Translations under genes and position numbers: made by a program
Source of the DNA: Kluyvera genomosp. 3
GTDB taxonomy: Bacteria > Pseudomonadota > Gammaproteobacteria > Enterobacterales > Enterobacteriaceae
DNA length: 64,000 bases
Direction of reading: 5' to 3'
Assembly: GCA_002211745.1 (NCBI GenBank)
Contig: CP022114.1
Span: forward strand, 3,318,645 to 3,382,644
The notes under the pieces: model-generated
What the model was told of the DNA's origin: nothing
The model's input: the letters and a program-made list of their open reading frames with translations, nothing else
Database searches by the model: none
Shown here: positions 20,654 through 31,484 of the stretch, in pieces
How positions within the stretch are numbered: position 1 is the stretch's first letter
Layout of the letters: every line of letters begins with the position of its first letter

Positions 20654-22028
20654 TTACATCTCTTCGCCATTGCTATGAATGGCCCGTTTCAGCCAGTCAT
20701 AGCTTTTCTTCGGCACACGTTTGAGGTCTTTTAAATCGTGGTTTTCACGGTTGACGTAGACCACGCCATAACGCTTACGCATGTCGCCCTGCGAGCTGAG
20801 AATATCAATGAGCCCCCAGCCCAGATAACCAATGACCTGCGCGCCATCTTCAAAAATCGCCTCTCTCATAGCGTTAATATGGTCGCGATGATAGGCGATA
20901 CGGTAATCGTCGGCGATCGGATTTTCTCCATCCCAGTGTTCTATCACCCCAATACCGTTCTCAATCGGGAACACCGGCAGACGCCAGTCATTGTAATAGC
21001 GGGTAATAATACTGCGAAAACCGAGCGGGTCTATCTGCCAGTTCCATTCGGTGGCCTTCAGGTGCGGGTTTGGTTTGTCGCCGAACAGCATATAGTTGTT
21101 CACCGGCGTGCCTTCCGGGATAGGGTCGCTGTCGAGGGTACGGCTGGCGTAGTAGCTGAAGGCCATATAGTCGTTCTTCATGGTCGCCAGCACCGCCAGG
21201 TCTTCCTCGCGATAAATATCGTCAAAGCCGGACTGCTTAACGAAGTGCATCACTTCCGGGCTGTAGCCCTCACCCGCAAAGACGCGCAGCAAATTCTGAT
21301 TGAAGAATTCGTCCAGTTGCTGCGCACAGAACACATCGCGCGGCTTGCAGGTAGCCGGATAGACCTGGGCGTGCGCCAGCATGCCCCCATCAATTTACCC
21401 GGTTTGGTTTCATGCAGATAATTCGTCAGATGCGCGTGCGCCATCATCACGTGATGCTGAATTTCATACAGCTCACGTAGGGTTTTCTCGCCACGCATAT
21501 AGCCGGAAATCAGGAACGTTTCCGGCATATGGTAGAGGTTCTGTTCGTTAAAGGTCAGCCACCATGTCACCTTGTCGCCGAAGCAGTCGATCACTTTTTT
21601 ACCGTAGCGGATAAAGGCTTCCATCACGCGGCGGTCGGTAAAGCCGTTGTATTTTTCCGCCAGCGCCAGCGGCATATCAAAGTGGTACAGGCAGATCATA
21701 GGCTCAATGCCGCGTGCAATCAGGGCATCGATAAAGCGATCGTAGAAGGCAATGCCCTCTTCGTTAAACTCGCCGTCACCGGTTGGGCACACGCGGCTCC
21801 AGGCGATCTGGAAACGGTAGCAGTTCATCCCCAGATCTTTCATCAGATCAAAATCTTCTTCGTAGCGATGGTAGGAGTCAGTCGCGACCTTCCAGTCGGA
21901 AGCAAACTCTTTTGGCTCGCGGATATCGTATACCGACATCCCTTTGCCGCCTTCATTCCAGGCACCTTCGGTCTGCATGCTGGAGACGGAATTCCCCACA
22001 GGAAGTTGGCGGGCAGTGATGGTTTCAT
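20654..22028 (-). CDS. Family 1 6-phospho-beta-glucosidase (frame broken)
   Basis: This is a cytoplasmic GH1 enzyme of about 458 residues expected to hydrolyse PTS-imported, phosphorylated beta-glucosides. The acid/base motif is TFNEQN and the nucleophile motif is PIENGIG; the YGVVYVNRENHDLKDLKRVPK tail is typical of phospho-glucosidases of the Bgl/Asc group. No PTS permease is encoded beside it. The ATG at 22028 (MKPSLPANFLWG) is preceded by AGGAG. The frame breaks near 21995 and 21385 (restoring KLMGGMLAHAQVYP). A GntR-type regulator follows in the same operon. Confidence 0.88.
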
Positions 22029-22042
22029 GATTCGACTCCTAT

Positions 22043-22075
22043 ATGACTAGTCATTTAAATTTCATGACTAGTCAT
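22043..22075. promoter_or_regulatory. Twin GntR-type operator
   Basis: Two identical perfect palindromes ATGACTAGTCAT lie at 22043-22054 and 22064-22075, 21 bp centre to centre, that is two helical turns on one face of the DNA. They sit just before the bglA-like start. The form resembles operators of HutC-subfamily GntR proteins, and a regulator of that kind is encoded in the same operon. Confidence 0.8.
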
Positions 22076-22160
22076 ATACCTCAAAGTCGAAAAAGTGCGC
22101 AACCCTGAAGATCGTTTTTTGTGAGATGAGTGAGAGTATAGAGCGGGGAGGATCGGCGAT

Positions 22161-22226
22161 GTAGACCGAATAAGGCAGCGCCGCCATGCCAGACGGCCTG
22201 ATGGCGCTGCGCTTATCAGCGCCTAC
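22161..22226. repeat. REP/BIME element at the ybiR 3' end
   Basis: A degenerate inverted REP pair: GTAGACCGAATAAGGCAGCG on the left and GATGGCGCTGCGCTTATCAG followed by CGCCTAC on the right. It resembles the element at 10519. Confidence 0.7.
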
Positions 22227-23338
22227 ACGCGGTTGAGGATCGCGAACAGCCCGTATCCCGCCACCGCCGCCCACAGCAACATTGGGATCGAGTAGAGGTG
22301 GAAGCGCCACCAGATACGTCGGTCTGCGGCCATACGCAGGGCAATCAGGTTGGCCAACGACCCCGGCAGCAAGCCAAATCCGCCGACGTTCACCGCCCAC
22401 GCCAGCAGCATCGACGGCGGGACATAGTTGATCAGCAGGATGGTTGACGGCACGTTGCTAATCACCTGCGACAGGCCAATGGCCGTTAACCACAGCGGCA
22501 CGCCGGACAGCGTACTGACGCCGCCGAGGGCATGTTGCAACACCGGCAGTTGAGTCAACAAATGCACGTCGATAAACATCGCCATAAAGACCAGCAGCAG
22601 CGCCCAATCGACGCTGAGCACCACGCGACGCGCAAGCAGCAAGAAGCCCGCTGCGACAATTGCCAGCCCCACAACTCTTGCTTCATCTCCAGCGCGGTCA
22701 GGAAAATCAGATAAAACGCCAGGCAACTCCACACCAGCAGCGGCTGCCATTCAGGTGTGCGATCGCTGCTTTGAAACACCAACTTTTTCGCCGGGAAGCA
22801 GCACCAGCACAGCACCAGCAAGGTGGCCATCATCGCCAGCGCCAGCGGCAACATCTGCAGAGTAAACGCAGGGAAAGACAGCCCGAACGCCCCCACAGCA
22901 GAATGTTTTGCGGGTTACCGATCGGCGTAAGCAGCGAACCGGCGTTAACCGCCAGCGCCTCGAAGATAATCAGTCGGTTAATCGGCAGCGCGCACCACTT
23001 TTTCAACGTCAGGGTGAGCGGCACGACGATAAACAGCGCCACATCATTGGTCAAAAAGGTCGAAAGCAACGCCGCCGCCAGCACCATAAAGAGGGCCAGC
23101 TGACGCTCGGTGACAAAACGGCGCGCCATTTTTCGTCCCAGAACATCAAAATAGCCGCTCTGCTCAACCCCTTTGGTTAGCAGCATTAGCCCGCTTAGCG
23201 TAATGATGGTGTGCCAGTCAATCGCCGCAGGCCAATTTGCGGGGCGAAAGGAACAAAAAAGCTCAGCAGGATGCCGACGAGAATGAGCAAATGCAGAAAA
23301 CGGTCGTGCGCCAGCGAGCGTATAAAAGGAAGGTTCAT
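22223..23338 (-). CDS. ybiR: Putative anion permease YbiR (frame broken)
   Basis: This is an inner-membrane protein of about 371 residues in the ArsB/NhaD-like ion transporter superfamily; no substrate is known to me. Many hydrophobic segments are seen, with conserved stretches [35 protein letters not shown] and [20 protein letters not shown]. The start at 23338 overlaps the mntR stop (ATGA), giving translational coupling. The frame breaks near 23240, 22865 and 22680; at 23240 one base restores [20 protein letters not shown]. It is co-transcribed with mntR. Confidence 0.88.
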
Positions 23339-23807
23339 TCCACGAATTGCCCGTGCTTCAGGGTAAACTGACGGAACATGTCCAGCGTCTCTTCGCTAAC
23401 ATGGTGCTCAATACCTTCAGCGTCACGACGGGCGGTATCCGCGCTGACGCCAAGTACCAATAGAAAGTTTTCGACCACCTGATGGCGTTCACGGCTCTCC
23501 TGAGCCAGCTTTTCCCCTTCCGGCGTCAAAAATACGCCGCGCCAGGGATCTGTTCGATCAGCCCAACGCCAGCCAGACGCTTCAGCATTTTCGCCACCGT
23601 TGGCTGAGAAACGCCCAGACGCGCTGCCATATCGACCTGACGCGCCTCACCCACTTCACGAATCAAATCGGAAATCAGCTCAACGTAGTCGTCAATCAGC
23701 TCGCGGCGATGCGCTTCACGCACCTGGCGAAACCCTTCCACGTGCTCTTCAACGTTAACCAGTTGCGTCACTTTTTTTGTGATTGGCGTACCTGCGCGAC
23801 GGCCCAT
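23335..23807 (-). CDS. mntR: Manganese-dependent regulator MntR (frame broken)
   Basis: MntR is a DtxR-family repressor that senses Mn(II) and controls manganese uptake and mntS. The winged-helix segment [21 protein letters not shown] and the metal-binding dimerisation helices ([15 protein letters not shown], with E and HH ligands) are present, in about 157 residues. One break near 23545 is cured by one C, restoring [14 protein letters not shown]. The ATG at 23807 gives MGRRAGTP. It diverges from mntS, and an MntR box lies between them. Its stop overlaps the ybiR start. Confidence 0.94.
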
Positions 23808-23912
23808 AAAGCTTCCTCATCTGTGCGACGCCTGAACGCGTCATATCAAGTCCGCTCATTGTAATGGATTGTGACCCAAGCACAAAAATTTAACGTTTTA
23901 GCCATAGCTATA

Positions 23913-23934
23913 AAATATAGCCTGTGCTATATCT
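23913..23934. promoter_or_regulatory. MntR operator before mntS
   Basis: ATATAGC-CTGT-GCTATAT (23915-23932) is a dyad with the half-site spacing of the E. coli MntR box (ATAGC-N4-GCTAT). It lies 54 bases before the mntS start codon, in the mntR-mntS intergenic region. Confidence 0.82.
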
Positions 23935-23987
23935 GTATGTAATGCGAACGCTCATCACGGATTGACGGCCAGAAGGCAGGAGGAACC

Positions 23988-24113
23988 ATGAACGAATTCA
24001 AGAGGTGTATCAGCGTGTTTAGCCACTCTCCTTTTAAAGTACGCTTGATGTTGATCGGTATGTTGTGCGACCTGTTCAACAACAAACCCAAACAGGACAC
24101 TCCGTCCCGCTAA
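23988..24113 (+). CDS. mntS: Manganase-responsive small protein MntS
   Basis: This is a 41-residue protein, close to the length of E. coli MntS (42). It starts MNEFKRCISVFSHSPFKVRL, almost identical to the E. coli N-terminus in my memory, and ends with a polar NNKPKQDTPSR tail. MntS is known to raise intracellular manganese by blocking the exporter MntP, and to be repressed by MntR with Mn. The ATG at 23988 follows GGAGGA. The MntR box upstream supports this regulation. In E. coli this locus also yields the transcript called RybA. Confidence 0.93.
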   Translation: MNEFKRCISVFSHSPFKVRLMLIGMLCDLFNNKPKQDTPSR

Positions 24114-24133
24114 GCGGCGTCGCGACGCCGCTT
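24112..24133 (+). terminator. Hairpin after mntS
   Basis: A perfect 22-base palindrome beginning AAGCGGCGTCG overlaps the mntS stop and would make an 11-bp stem. No T-run follows, so termination would be weak or Rho-assisted. The remaining 235 bases up to opgE show no other gene that I can support. Confidence 0.5.
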
Positions 24134-24368
24134 CATCATGCTGTCATCATGTGCTGGCAACCTACCCGTTTGCGCCCAAAAACCGCGTTTATTTTCTGGT
24201 TTTGTAAGCGCCCTCCCAAAACAATTCGTTATCAGTAGTTGACCCAATAATAAGCTCGCTTTATCTTCTTGCAGCCCTGTACTTTGCATCCCCCTCTTCA
24301 CGCATCGTCTGGCCAATAAAGACCCTTGACGCCAGGGGACGCACATGGCGTTTTGATAGTTGTAATCT

Positions 24369-25947
24369 ATGAATCTAACCCTGAAAGAAACCCTTGCTGC
24401 ACGTGGGCTGGCCGTTAGCCGTGGACGGGACTTTATTTTTTACAGTCGATCCTGATAAACCTGGCGCTAGGCTACCCGTTTAGCCTGCTGTACGCGGTGG
24501 CATTTACCTGCGTGCTACATCTGCTGTGGCGCACGCTGCCTAAAGTGCAGAAGATGGTGCTGGGGGTTTATTCGCTCGTGGCCGCGCTCTATTTCCCCTT
24601 CAGTCAGGCCTATGGCGCGCCGAATTTCAACACGCTGCTGGCGCTGCACTCCACGAATGTGGAAGAGTCGACGGAAATCTTCACTATTTTCCCGTGGTAT
24701 AGCTACCTCGTGGGCCTGTTTATTTTCGTGCTCGGCGTGATTGCCGTTCGCCGCAAAGCCACAGATAAAAAACGCTGGGGCGTGATAGAGACGCTGTGTC
24801 TGCTATTCAGCATCGGCGTGTTCTTCGTTCAGCCGATTCAAAACAAGATTGATGGCTGGGGGTTTAAGCTGAAAGATAGCGGCTACCCGGCCTTCCGCTT
24901 CGTGAAAGACATCATCGTTAATAATAACGAGGTGATTGACGAACAGCAGCGCATGGCGCAGCTTTCCGGGCTGAAAGACACCTGGAACGTGGTGGCCGTG
25001 AAGCCGAAATATCATACCTACGTGGTGGTGATCGGTGAAAGCGCGCGACGCGACGCGCTGGGCGCATTCGGCGGTCACTGGGATAACACGCCGTTCGCCA
25101 GCTCGGTCAATGGTTATCTGTTTACTAACTACATTGCCGCCAGCGGCTCTACGCAGAAATCGCTGGGCTGACGTTGAACCGTGTCGTGGACGGCAAACCG
25201 CTGTATCAGGATAACTTCGTGACTCTCGCCAACCGCGCCGGTTTCCAGACCTGGTGGTTCTCCAACCAGGGGCAGATCGGCGAGTACGACACGGCTATCG
25301 CCAGCATCGCCAAACGCGCCGATGAAGCACACTTCCTGAAAAGCGGCGACTTCGAAGCGGATAAAAATACCCGCGATGAAGATCTGCTGAAAATGACCGC
25401 TCAGGTACTGTCGACGACGCGAAGCCAGCCGCAGCTGATTGTGCTGCATATTATGGGCTCGCATCCGCAGGCCTGTGACCGCACCCAGGGCAAGTATGCG
25501 CAGTTCGTGCAGTCAAAGGAAACGTCATGCTATCTGTATACCATGACTCAAACCGACAGCCTGCTAAACCAGCTTTACGATCAGCTACGACGTAACACCG
25601 ACAGCTTCTCGCTGGTTTACTTCTCCGATCACGGGCTGGCGTTTAAAGAGCGCGGCAAAGCGGTACAGTATCTGGCGCACGATGATAAATATCAGCAGAA
25701 TTTCCAGGTACCGTTTATGGTGCTGTCCAGCGATGACAAAGCGCACAAGATTATCAAGGCGCGTCGTTCCGCCAACGATTTCCTGAGCTTCTTCTCGCAG
25801 TGGACCGGGATCCAGACCAAAGAGATTACGCCGAAGTATCGCTTTATCTCGTCGCAAAAAGCCGGCAAGGTCTACATCACCAACTTCCAGTTACAAAAAG
25901 TGGATTACGATACGCTGAAGACCGATCTATTTGATCCCAAAAGCTAA
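24369..25947 (+). CDS. opgE: Phosphoethanolamine transferase OpgE (YbiP) (frame broken)
   Basis: This is an inner-membrane sulfatase-like enzyme of about 526 residues that adds phosphoethanolamine to osmoregulated periplasmic glucans. The N-terminal third holds the membrane helices; the periplasmic catalytic domain has VVVIGESARRDALG, the nucleophile Thr region (SGSTQKSLGLTLNR, where Thr is in the metal site), HIMGSHP and YFSDHGLAFKERG. The frame breaks near 24450 (one T or so restores YFLQSILINLALGYPFSLL) and near 25170 (one G restores KSLGLTLNRVV). The start is at 24369 (MNLTLKE). Confidence 0.92.
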
Positions 25948-26062
25948 TTTCGCCCCTCCTCCGTCGCTATCCGTTTGCCTTTCACGCCGGTAAACGGATA
26001 GCGAATCGCCCCGGCGTTGCATTACTATACTTGCTTCACGACCTTCTGATTCAGGCTCTACG

Positions 26063-27016
26063 ATGATCGCACAACGTCTTGCGCGCGACTGGCGCCTTCC
26101 CACCGCTGGGTTAACGCTACTTTTGCTGCTTGCCGGCGCACTTACGCTGCACGCGCACTGGAACACCTTTATCCAGTGGTGCCTGGCTACGCAAATCACC
26201 CTGCACCGTTACCTGGTGATGTATCTGTTGCAGCTCAACAACCACGAATACAGCGGTGGCCTATGGCTGCTGGTGGGCGCCTTCTTATACGGCGTGCTGC
26301 ACGCTATTGGCCCGGGGCACGGTAAATTCATCGTCACGACCTACCTGAGCACCAACAAAGAGAGCCTGCTCGCCGCGCGCGTGGTGCCGTTTATCGGCAG
26401 CCTGATGCAGGGCATCAGCGCGATTCTGTTTGTCTTTATCCTTGCGGTAGGTTTTAACCTGGCCTCTGGCGATCTCAGTACCAGCCGCTGGTATGTCGAA
26501 AAAATCAGCGCGGTGATGGTTGGTGCCTTCGGGCTGTTCATTATTTATCAAGCGCTGAGAAGCCTGCGTCCACGAAGGTTGGCTATCTCTGCGCTTAAAC
26601 CGCTGCATCAACACGGCGAAGACTGCGGCTGTGGGCACCACGGCGTAGGTACATTGCTTGCAGAAAGCGACTGGAAAACGCGGCTCGGCGTCATTCTGGC
26701 CATTGGCGCCCGACCATGCAGCGGCGCCATCATGATTTTGATGTTCGCGAACGCGCTGGGTATTGTGACGTGGGGAATTGCCGCCGTGATGACGATGGCG
26801 TTGGGTACGGCACTGTCGATTCTCGGGTTATCGCTGGCGGTGCGCTATGCGCGCGAACGCACGGTAGCCATGTTCGGTGGTGTATCGGGACCACGCTGGG
26901 TAATACCGGCGGTCAAAATCGCAGGCGGCGCGATGCTGATCGTCTTCGCAATAGTGTTGTATCTGACGGTCATCCCGATCAGCGCTAACGGTGACTACAT
27001 TGCGGCGGGCTGTTGA
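26063..27016 (+). CDS. NicO/RcnA-type nickel-cobalt transporter
   Basis: This intact 317-residue membrane protein belongs to the NicO group of nickel/cobalt transporters. Evidence is the metal-site motif HAIGPGHGK in an early helix, a second helix with ARPCSGAIMILMFANALG, and between them a cytoplasmic loop rich in His and Cys (LHQHGEDCGCGHHGVG) as in metal efflux proteins. About seven hydrophobic helices are seen. It may export Ni/Co or import it; the sequence alone does not decide. It is not at this locus in K-12 and sits in a metal-related neighbourhood (mntR, mntS). Confidence 0.85.
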   Translation: MIAQRLARDWRLPTAGLTLLLLLAGALTLHAHWNTFIQWCLATQITLHRYLVMYLLQLNNHEYSGGLWLLVGAFLYGVLHAIGPGHGKFIVTTYLSTNKESLLAARVVPFIGSLMQGISAILFVFILAVGFNLASGDLSTSRWYVEKISAVMVGAFGLFIIYQALRSLRPRRLAISALKPLHQHGEDCGCGHHGVGTLLAESDWKTRLGVILAIGARPCSGAIMILMFANALGIVTWGIAAVMTMALGTALSILGLSLAVRYARERTVAMFGGVSGPRWVIPAVKIAGGAMLIVFAIVLYLTVIPISANGDYIAAGC

Positions 27017-27046
27017 ATCTGGCGGGAAATAGGTTTACAAAGGGCA

Positions 27047-27076
27047 TTAAAAAAGGGCCATCAAGACCCCTTTTCG
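27047..27076 (-). terminator. Rho-independent terminator of ompX
   Basis: On the minus strand AAAAGGG, a loop, then CCCTTTTTT follows the ompX stop by about 15 bases. The A/T-rich arms make it bidirectional, so it can also stop the nicO transcript arriving from the left. Confidence 0.8.
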
Positions 27077-27090
27077 TATCACCGAAGTGA

Positions 27091-27600
27091 TTAGAAGCGG
27101 TAACCTGCACCGACGATCCAGGTACCTACGTCAACGCTACGAATACGAGACTGTTCGTAAGATACGTCCAGTGCTACGTTTTCAATCGGGTTGAACTGCA
27201 GACCGGCACCGTAGGAGAAACCGTAGTCGCTGGTGCTGTCATGTTGCGGGAACTGGTTGTACTGTGCTTTACCGTAACCAACACCGACTACACCGTAGAT
27301 GCTAGCCCAGTCGTTGATGCGGTAAGCAGGACCAGCAGTGATGCCGTAGTACTGACCTTTGGTGTAGACATCGTTCTGAGTGTCGCTCTTAGACGTGTAG
27401 GTGAAGGAGCTGATCACACCCAGCGGGCTGTTGTCTGCTTCGTAGCGATATTTCAGGTTGAAGCCGCCAGCTTTGTTAGCGACGCCCTGCATATCACTCT
27501 GTGCGTAACCACCGGTAACAGTGGAGGTTGCAGCTACGGCAGTACCTGCGGAAATAGCCAGAACAGCGGCCAGTGCTGAAAGACATGCAATTTTTTTCAT
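27091..27600 (-). CDS. ompX: Outer membrane protein OmpX
   Basis: OmpX is a small eight-stranded outer-membrane beta-barrel implicated in adhesion and membrane adaptation. The start MKKIACLSALAA opens a signal peptide cleaved after AVA, and the mature protein begins ATSTVTGGYAQSD. The barrel has alternating strands with YYGITAGPAYRINDWASIYG and SYEQSRIRSVDVGTW, and ends in the C-terminal YRF signature of outer membrane proteins. The frame is intact at 169 residues. I prefer the ATG at 27600 over one two codons upstream because it gives a normal signal peptide. Confidence 0.96.
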   Translation of the reverse strand: MKKIACLSALAAVLAISAGTAVAATSTVTGGYAQSDMQGVANKAGGFNLKYRYEADNSPLGVISSFTYTSKSDTQNDVYTKGQYYGITAGPAYRINDWASIYGVVGVGYGKAQYNQFPQHDSTSDYGFSYGAGLQFNPIENVALDVSYEQSRIRSVDVGTWIVGAGYRF

Positions 27601-27954
27601 AACCACCTCAAATGTGCTTCTAATAAGTCCGTAAGTTTTAAATATATCAAAATTTGTTAAGAAACTCTTTGGAACTGATGATGTCTAAGGTCATCTTTGA
27701 TGTAACAAAACTTTTCCACCAAGACCTATGTCATTCATATTAAACGATTTTCTACGTTAAATCTTATGTTCATTACGGTAAAATTAACGTTTAATTTTCC
27801 AGATAATTCCTAATTTGACAGACGAAATTTTCATCGACTCAGCAAATTCTACTCGTTTAGGGACAATTTTTTTTCAACAATTCCTCAACCGTGGGCGACT
27901 ATTTCCATTACACTGCCGCTTTTACCTCTTTTGACAAATATTGACAGGAAAAAG
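27601..27954. other. ompX-rhtA divergent intergenic region
   Basis: These 354 bases between two divergent genes are AT-rich and hold the promoters of both. I see no open reading frame, no clear dyad operator and no recognisable RNA gene. Confidence 0.6.
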
Positions 27955-28841
27955 ATGTCCACCACGCCCCGCAAGCTACCCTCATGGTTACCCATCCTCG
28001 TCCTCTTGATCTCTATGATCTCCATCCAGAGTGGCGCATCGTTGGCTAAGTCGTTGTTCCCGTTGATTGGCGCGCCAGGCGTTACTGCGCTGCGCCTGGC
28101 GCTCGGCACGCTGATTCTGGTGGTGGTGTTTAAGCCCTGGCGACTGCGTTTCTCTAAAGAGCAGCGTCTACCGTTGCTGTTCTATGGTCTGTCACTGGGC
28201 GCGATGAACTATCTCTTTTACCTGTCACTACAGCGTATTCCGTTGGGTATTGCAGTGGCACTGGAGTTCACCGGGCCGCTGGCGGTGGCACTGTTCTCTT
28301 CACGCCGCCCGGTAGACTTTATCTGGGTGGTTCTGGCGGTGATGGGCTTGTGGTTCCTGCTGCCACTGGGGCAGGATGTTGCGCATGTCGATCTCACCGG
28401 CGCGCTGCTGGCGCTCGGTGCCGGTGCGGGTTGGGCGGTCTATATTCTGAGCGGCCGTCGTGCCGGTGAAGACCACGGCCCGGCCACGGTGGCGATGGGG
28501 TCCTTGATTGCTGCGGTCGTTTTTGTGCCACTGGGCGCCATGCAGGCCGCCGACACCCTGTTGCACTGGTCGCTGTTGCCGCTGGGCTTAGCCATTGCCG
28601 TACTTTCTACCGCACTGCCCTACTCGTTGGAGATGATTGCTCTGACGCGTTTACCTACGCGTACCTTTGGAACATTAATGAGTATGGAGCCTGCTCTGGC
28701 AGCCATGTCCGGCATGGTTTTCCTCGGTGAGACGCTGACCTTTAGCCAGTCTATGGCGCTGGGGCCATTATTATGGCGTCAATGGGTTCAACGCTCACAA
28801 TGCGTCAGGAAAGTAAAATAAAACAAGTCGACGTCGGTTGA
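27955..28841 (+). CDS. rhtA: Threonine/homoserine exporter RhtA (frame broken at 3' end)
   Basis: RhtA is an inner-membrane EamA/DMT-family exporter for threonine, homoserine and other amino acids. Ten hydrophobic helices are visible in two EamA repeats. The ATG at 27955 gives MSTTPRKLPSW. One break near 28764 causes a false ending; adding one G gives SMALGAIIMASMGSTLTMRQ and a natural stop at 28839-28841, for about 295 residues. It lies between ompX and dps as in E. coli. Confidence 0.92.
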
Positions 28842-28853
28842 TTTTTCTTATTT

Positions 28854-28878
28854 ATGCATAGTGCACGCCACTATGCAT
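28854..28878. repeat. Perfect inverted repeat between rhtA and dps
   Basis: ATGCATAGTG (28854-28863) and CACTATGCAT (28869-28878) are perfect 10-bp inverted arms around CACGC, starting 12 bases after the repaired rhtA stop. It lacks a T-run, so it may be a protein site or an RNA hairpin ending the rhtA transcript. Nothing else is evident up to the dps promoter. Confidence 0.6.
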
Positions 28879-29053
28879 AATATCGAAAACAAACTGCATA
28901 AATTCTTATTTTACATCAATAAAAATAATTTAATAAAAATACCCCCATCTCAAAACACCAGTAACCACATGTTTTAATTGAATTTAAAAAACAAAATCAC
29001 GCTCTCTATCAAACCTATAGGCAGAATCAGAAAATACCGTCCCGCTCACGGTG

Positions 29054-29066
29054 CTATACTTGTTTT
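29054..29066 (+). promoter_or_regulatory. dps promoter -10 region
   Basis: GTGCTATACTTG matches the -10 element of the E. coli dps promoter, which is used by sigma-70 with OxyR and IHF in growth and by sigma-S in stationary phase. It lies about 75 bases before the dps start. The region upstream is AT-rich, suitable for IHF. Confidence 0.6.
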
Positions 29067-29133
29067 CGTTAATTCATGAGGACGCAGATACACATGCTTT
29101 TATAAGTGTATCGGATCAAGAGGATATATGATT

Positions 29134-29637
29134 ATGAGTACTGCAAAACTGGTTAAAACGAAAAACGCCCAACTTCTCTATACGCGTAACGACGTTCCGG
29201 AAAGCGAAAAACAGGCCACCGTTGCGTTACTCAACCGTCAGGTTCTTCAGTTTATCGATCTGTCGCTGATTACAAAGCAGGCACACTGGAACATGCGCGG
29301 TGCCAACTTTATCGCGGTGCATGAAATGCTTGATGGCTTCCGCACGGCGCTCACCGACCATCTGGATACCATGGCTGAGCGCGCCGTACAGCTCGGCGGG
29401 ATTGCGCTGGGGACCACTCAGGTCATCAACGCCCAGACGCCGCTGAAAAGCTATCCGCTGGATATCACCAGCGTGCAGGATCACCTGAAAGCGCTGGCTG
29501 AGCGTTATGCGATTGTTGCTAACGACGTACGTAAAGCGATCGGTGAAGCCAAAGATGAAGATACCGCTGATATCTTCACCGCCGCTTCCCGTGACCTGGA
29601 TAAATTCCTGTGGTTCATCGAGGCAAACATCGAATAA
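29134..29637 (+). CDS. dps: DNA starvation/stationary-phase protection protein Dps
   Basis: Dps forms a 12-subunit ferritin-like cage that stores iron, consumes hydrogen peroxide and binds DNA. The 167-residue protein has the lysine-rich N-terminal tail ([11 protein letters not shown]) used for DNA binding and the ferroxidase residues in KQAHWNMRG and [15 protein letters not shown] chose the ATG at 29134 rather than 29128 because it gives the conserved N-terminus. The frame is intact. Confidence 0.96.
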   Translation: MSTAKLVKTKNAQLLYTRNDVPESEKQATVALLNRQVLQFIDLSLITKQAHWNMRGANFIAVHEMLDGFRTALTDHLDTMAERAVQLGGIALGTTQVINAQTPLKSYPLDITSVQDHLKALAERYAIVANDVRKAIGEAKDEDTADIFTAASRDLDKFLWFIEANIE

Positions 29638-29657
29638 CACATAGGAAAATCTTATCT

Positions 29658-29681
29658 CCCTCCGGTCCCTCCACCGGAGGG
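29658..29681 (+). terminator. Terminator of dps
   Basis: CCCTCCGGT, a six-base loop and ACCGGAGGG form a 9-bp GC-rich stem 20 bases after the dps stop. It is followed by GTTTG, a short T stretch. Confidence 0.75.
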
Positions 29682-29799
29682 GTTTGCACCAGAAAAGTGC
29701 ACCCAATCGGACAGAAACCCCGCCAAAGTAAATCATTTGTAATAATCACCTCACACAATCGTTAATAAAAGATTGTTTTCTCCTCTGCGTTTGCGCTAA

Positions 29800-30747
<948 letters not shown>

Positions 30748-30824
30748 TTATTCCAAAATCTGATGCAAACTCAGGGCGGCCTTTCGCCCTGCTATTTTTG
30801 AACCACGGTAACAGGATTATCATC

Positions 30825-31484
30825 ATGCAGTTTGACTGGAGCGTCATCTGGCCTGCCATTCCTATTCTTCTGGACGGCGCCAAAATGACTCTGTGGATTT
30901 CGATCCTCGGCCTCGCGGGCGGTATCATTATCGGTCTGGTGGCTGGCTTAGCCCGTACTTACGGCGGCTGGATTGCAAACCATATCGCCCTCGTATTTAT
31001 TGAAGTGATCCGCGGTACGCCTATCGTTGTACAGGTCATGTACATCTACTTCGCGCTGCCAATGGCTTTCCCGGACATTCGTATCGATACCTTCACTGCG
31101 GCAGTTGTCACCATCATGATCAACTCCGGTGCTTATATTGCAGAAATCACTCGTGGCTCAGTGTTGTCCATCCACAAAGGCTTTAGCGAAGCGGGTCTGG
31201 CACTCGGCCTGTCGCGCCGCGAAACCATTCGCCATGTGATTATGCCGCTGGCCGTTCGCCGTATGCTGCCTGCGCTGGGTAACCAGTTGATCATCAGTAT
31301 CAAAGACACCTCTCTGTTTATTGTTATCGGTGCCGCTGAGCTGACCCGCAGCGGTCAGGAAATTATCGCCGGAAACTTCCGCGCGCTGGAAATCTGGACC
31401 GCCGTTGGCGTTATCTACCTGATCATCACCCAGGTACTGAATATCGTGCTCCGCATTCTTGAAAGAAGGATGAAAATCCTGTGA
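30825..31484 (+). CDS. glnP: Glutamine ABC transporter permease GlnP
   Basis: This is the inner-membrane permease of the glutamine importer, 219 residues, of the HisM/GlnP type. Several hydrophobic helices and the EAA loop ([21 protein letters not shown]) that contacts GlnQ are present, and [14 protein letters not shown] is typical of the amino-acid permeases. The ATG at 30825 begins [13 protein letters not shown]. The stop overlaps the glnQ start by four bases. The frame is intact. Confidence 0.97.
   Translation: MQFDWSVIWPAIPILLDGAKMTLWISILGLAGGIIIGLVAGLARTYGGWIANHIALVFIEVIRGTPIVVQVMYIYFALPMAFPDIRIDTFTAAVVTIMINSGAYIAEITRGSVLSIHKGFSEAGLALGLSRRETIRHVIMPLAVRRMLPALGNQLIISIKDTSLFIVIGAAELTRSGQEIIAGNFRALEIWTAVGVIYLIITQVLNIVLRILERRMKIL

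Noticed and set aside
24110-24346. Minus-strand frame of 78 codons after mntS
   Set aside because: No similarity or ribosome site; it starts in the opgE leader and ends in the mntS hairpin. The region is better read as non-coding.
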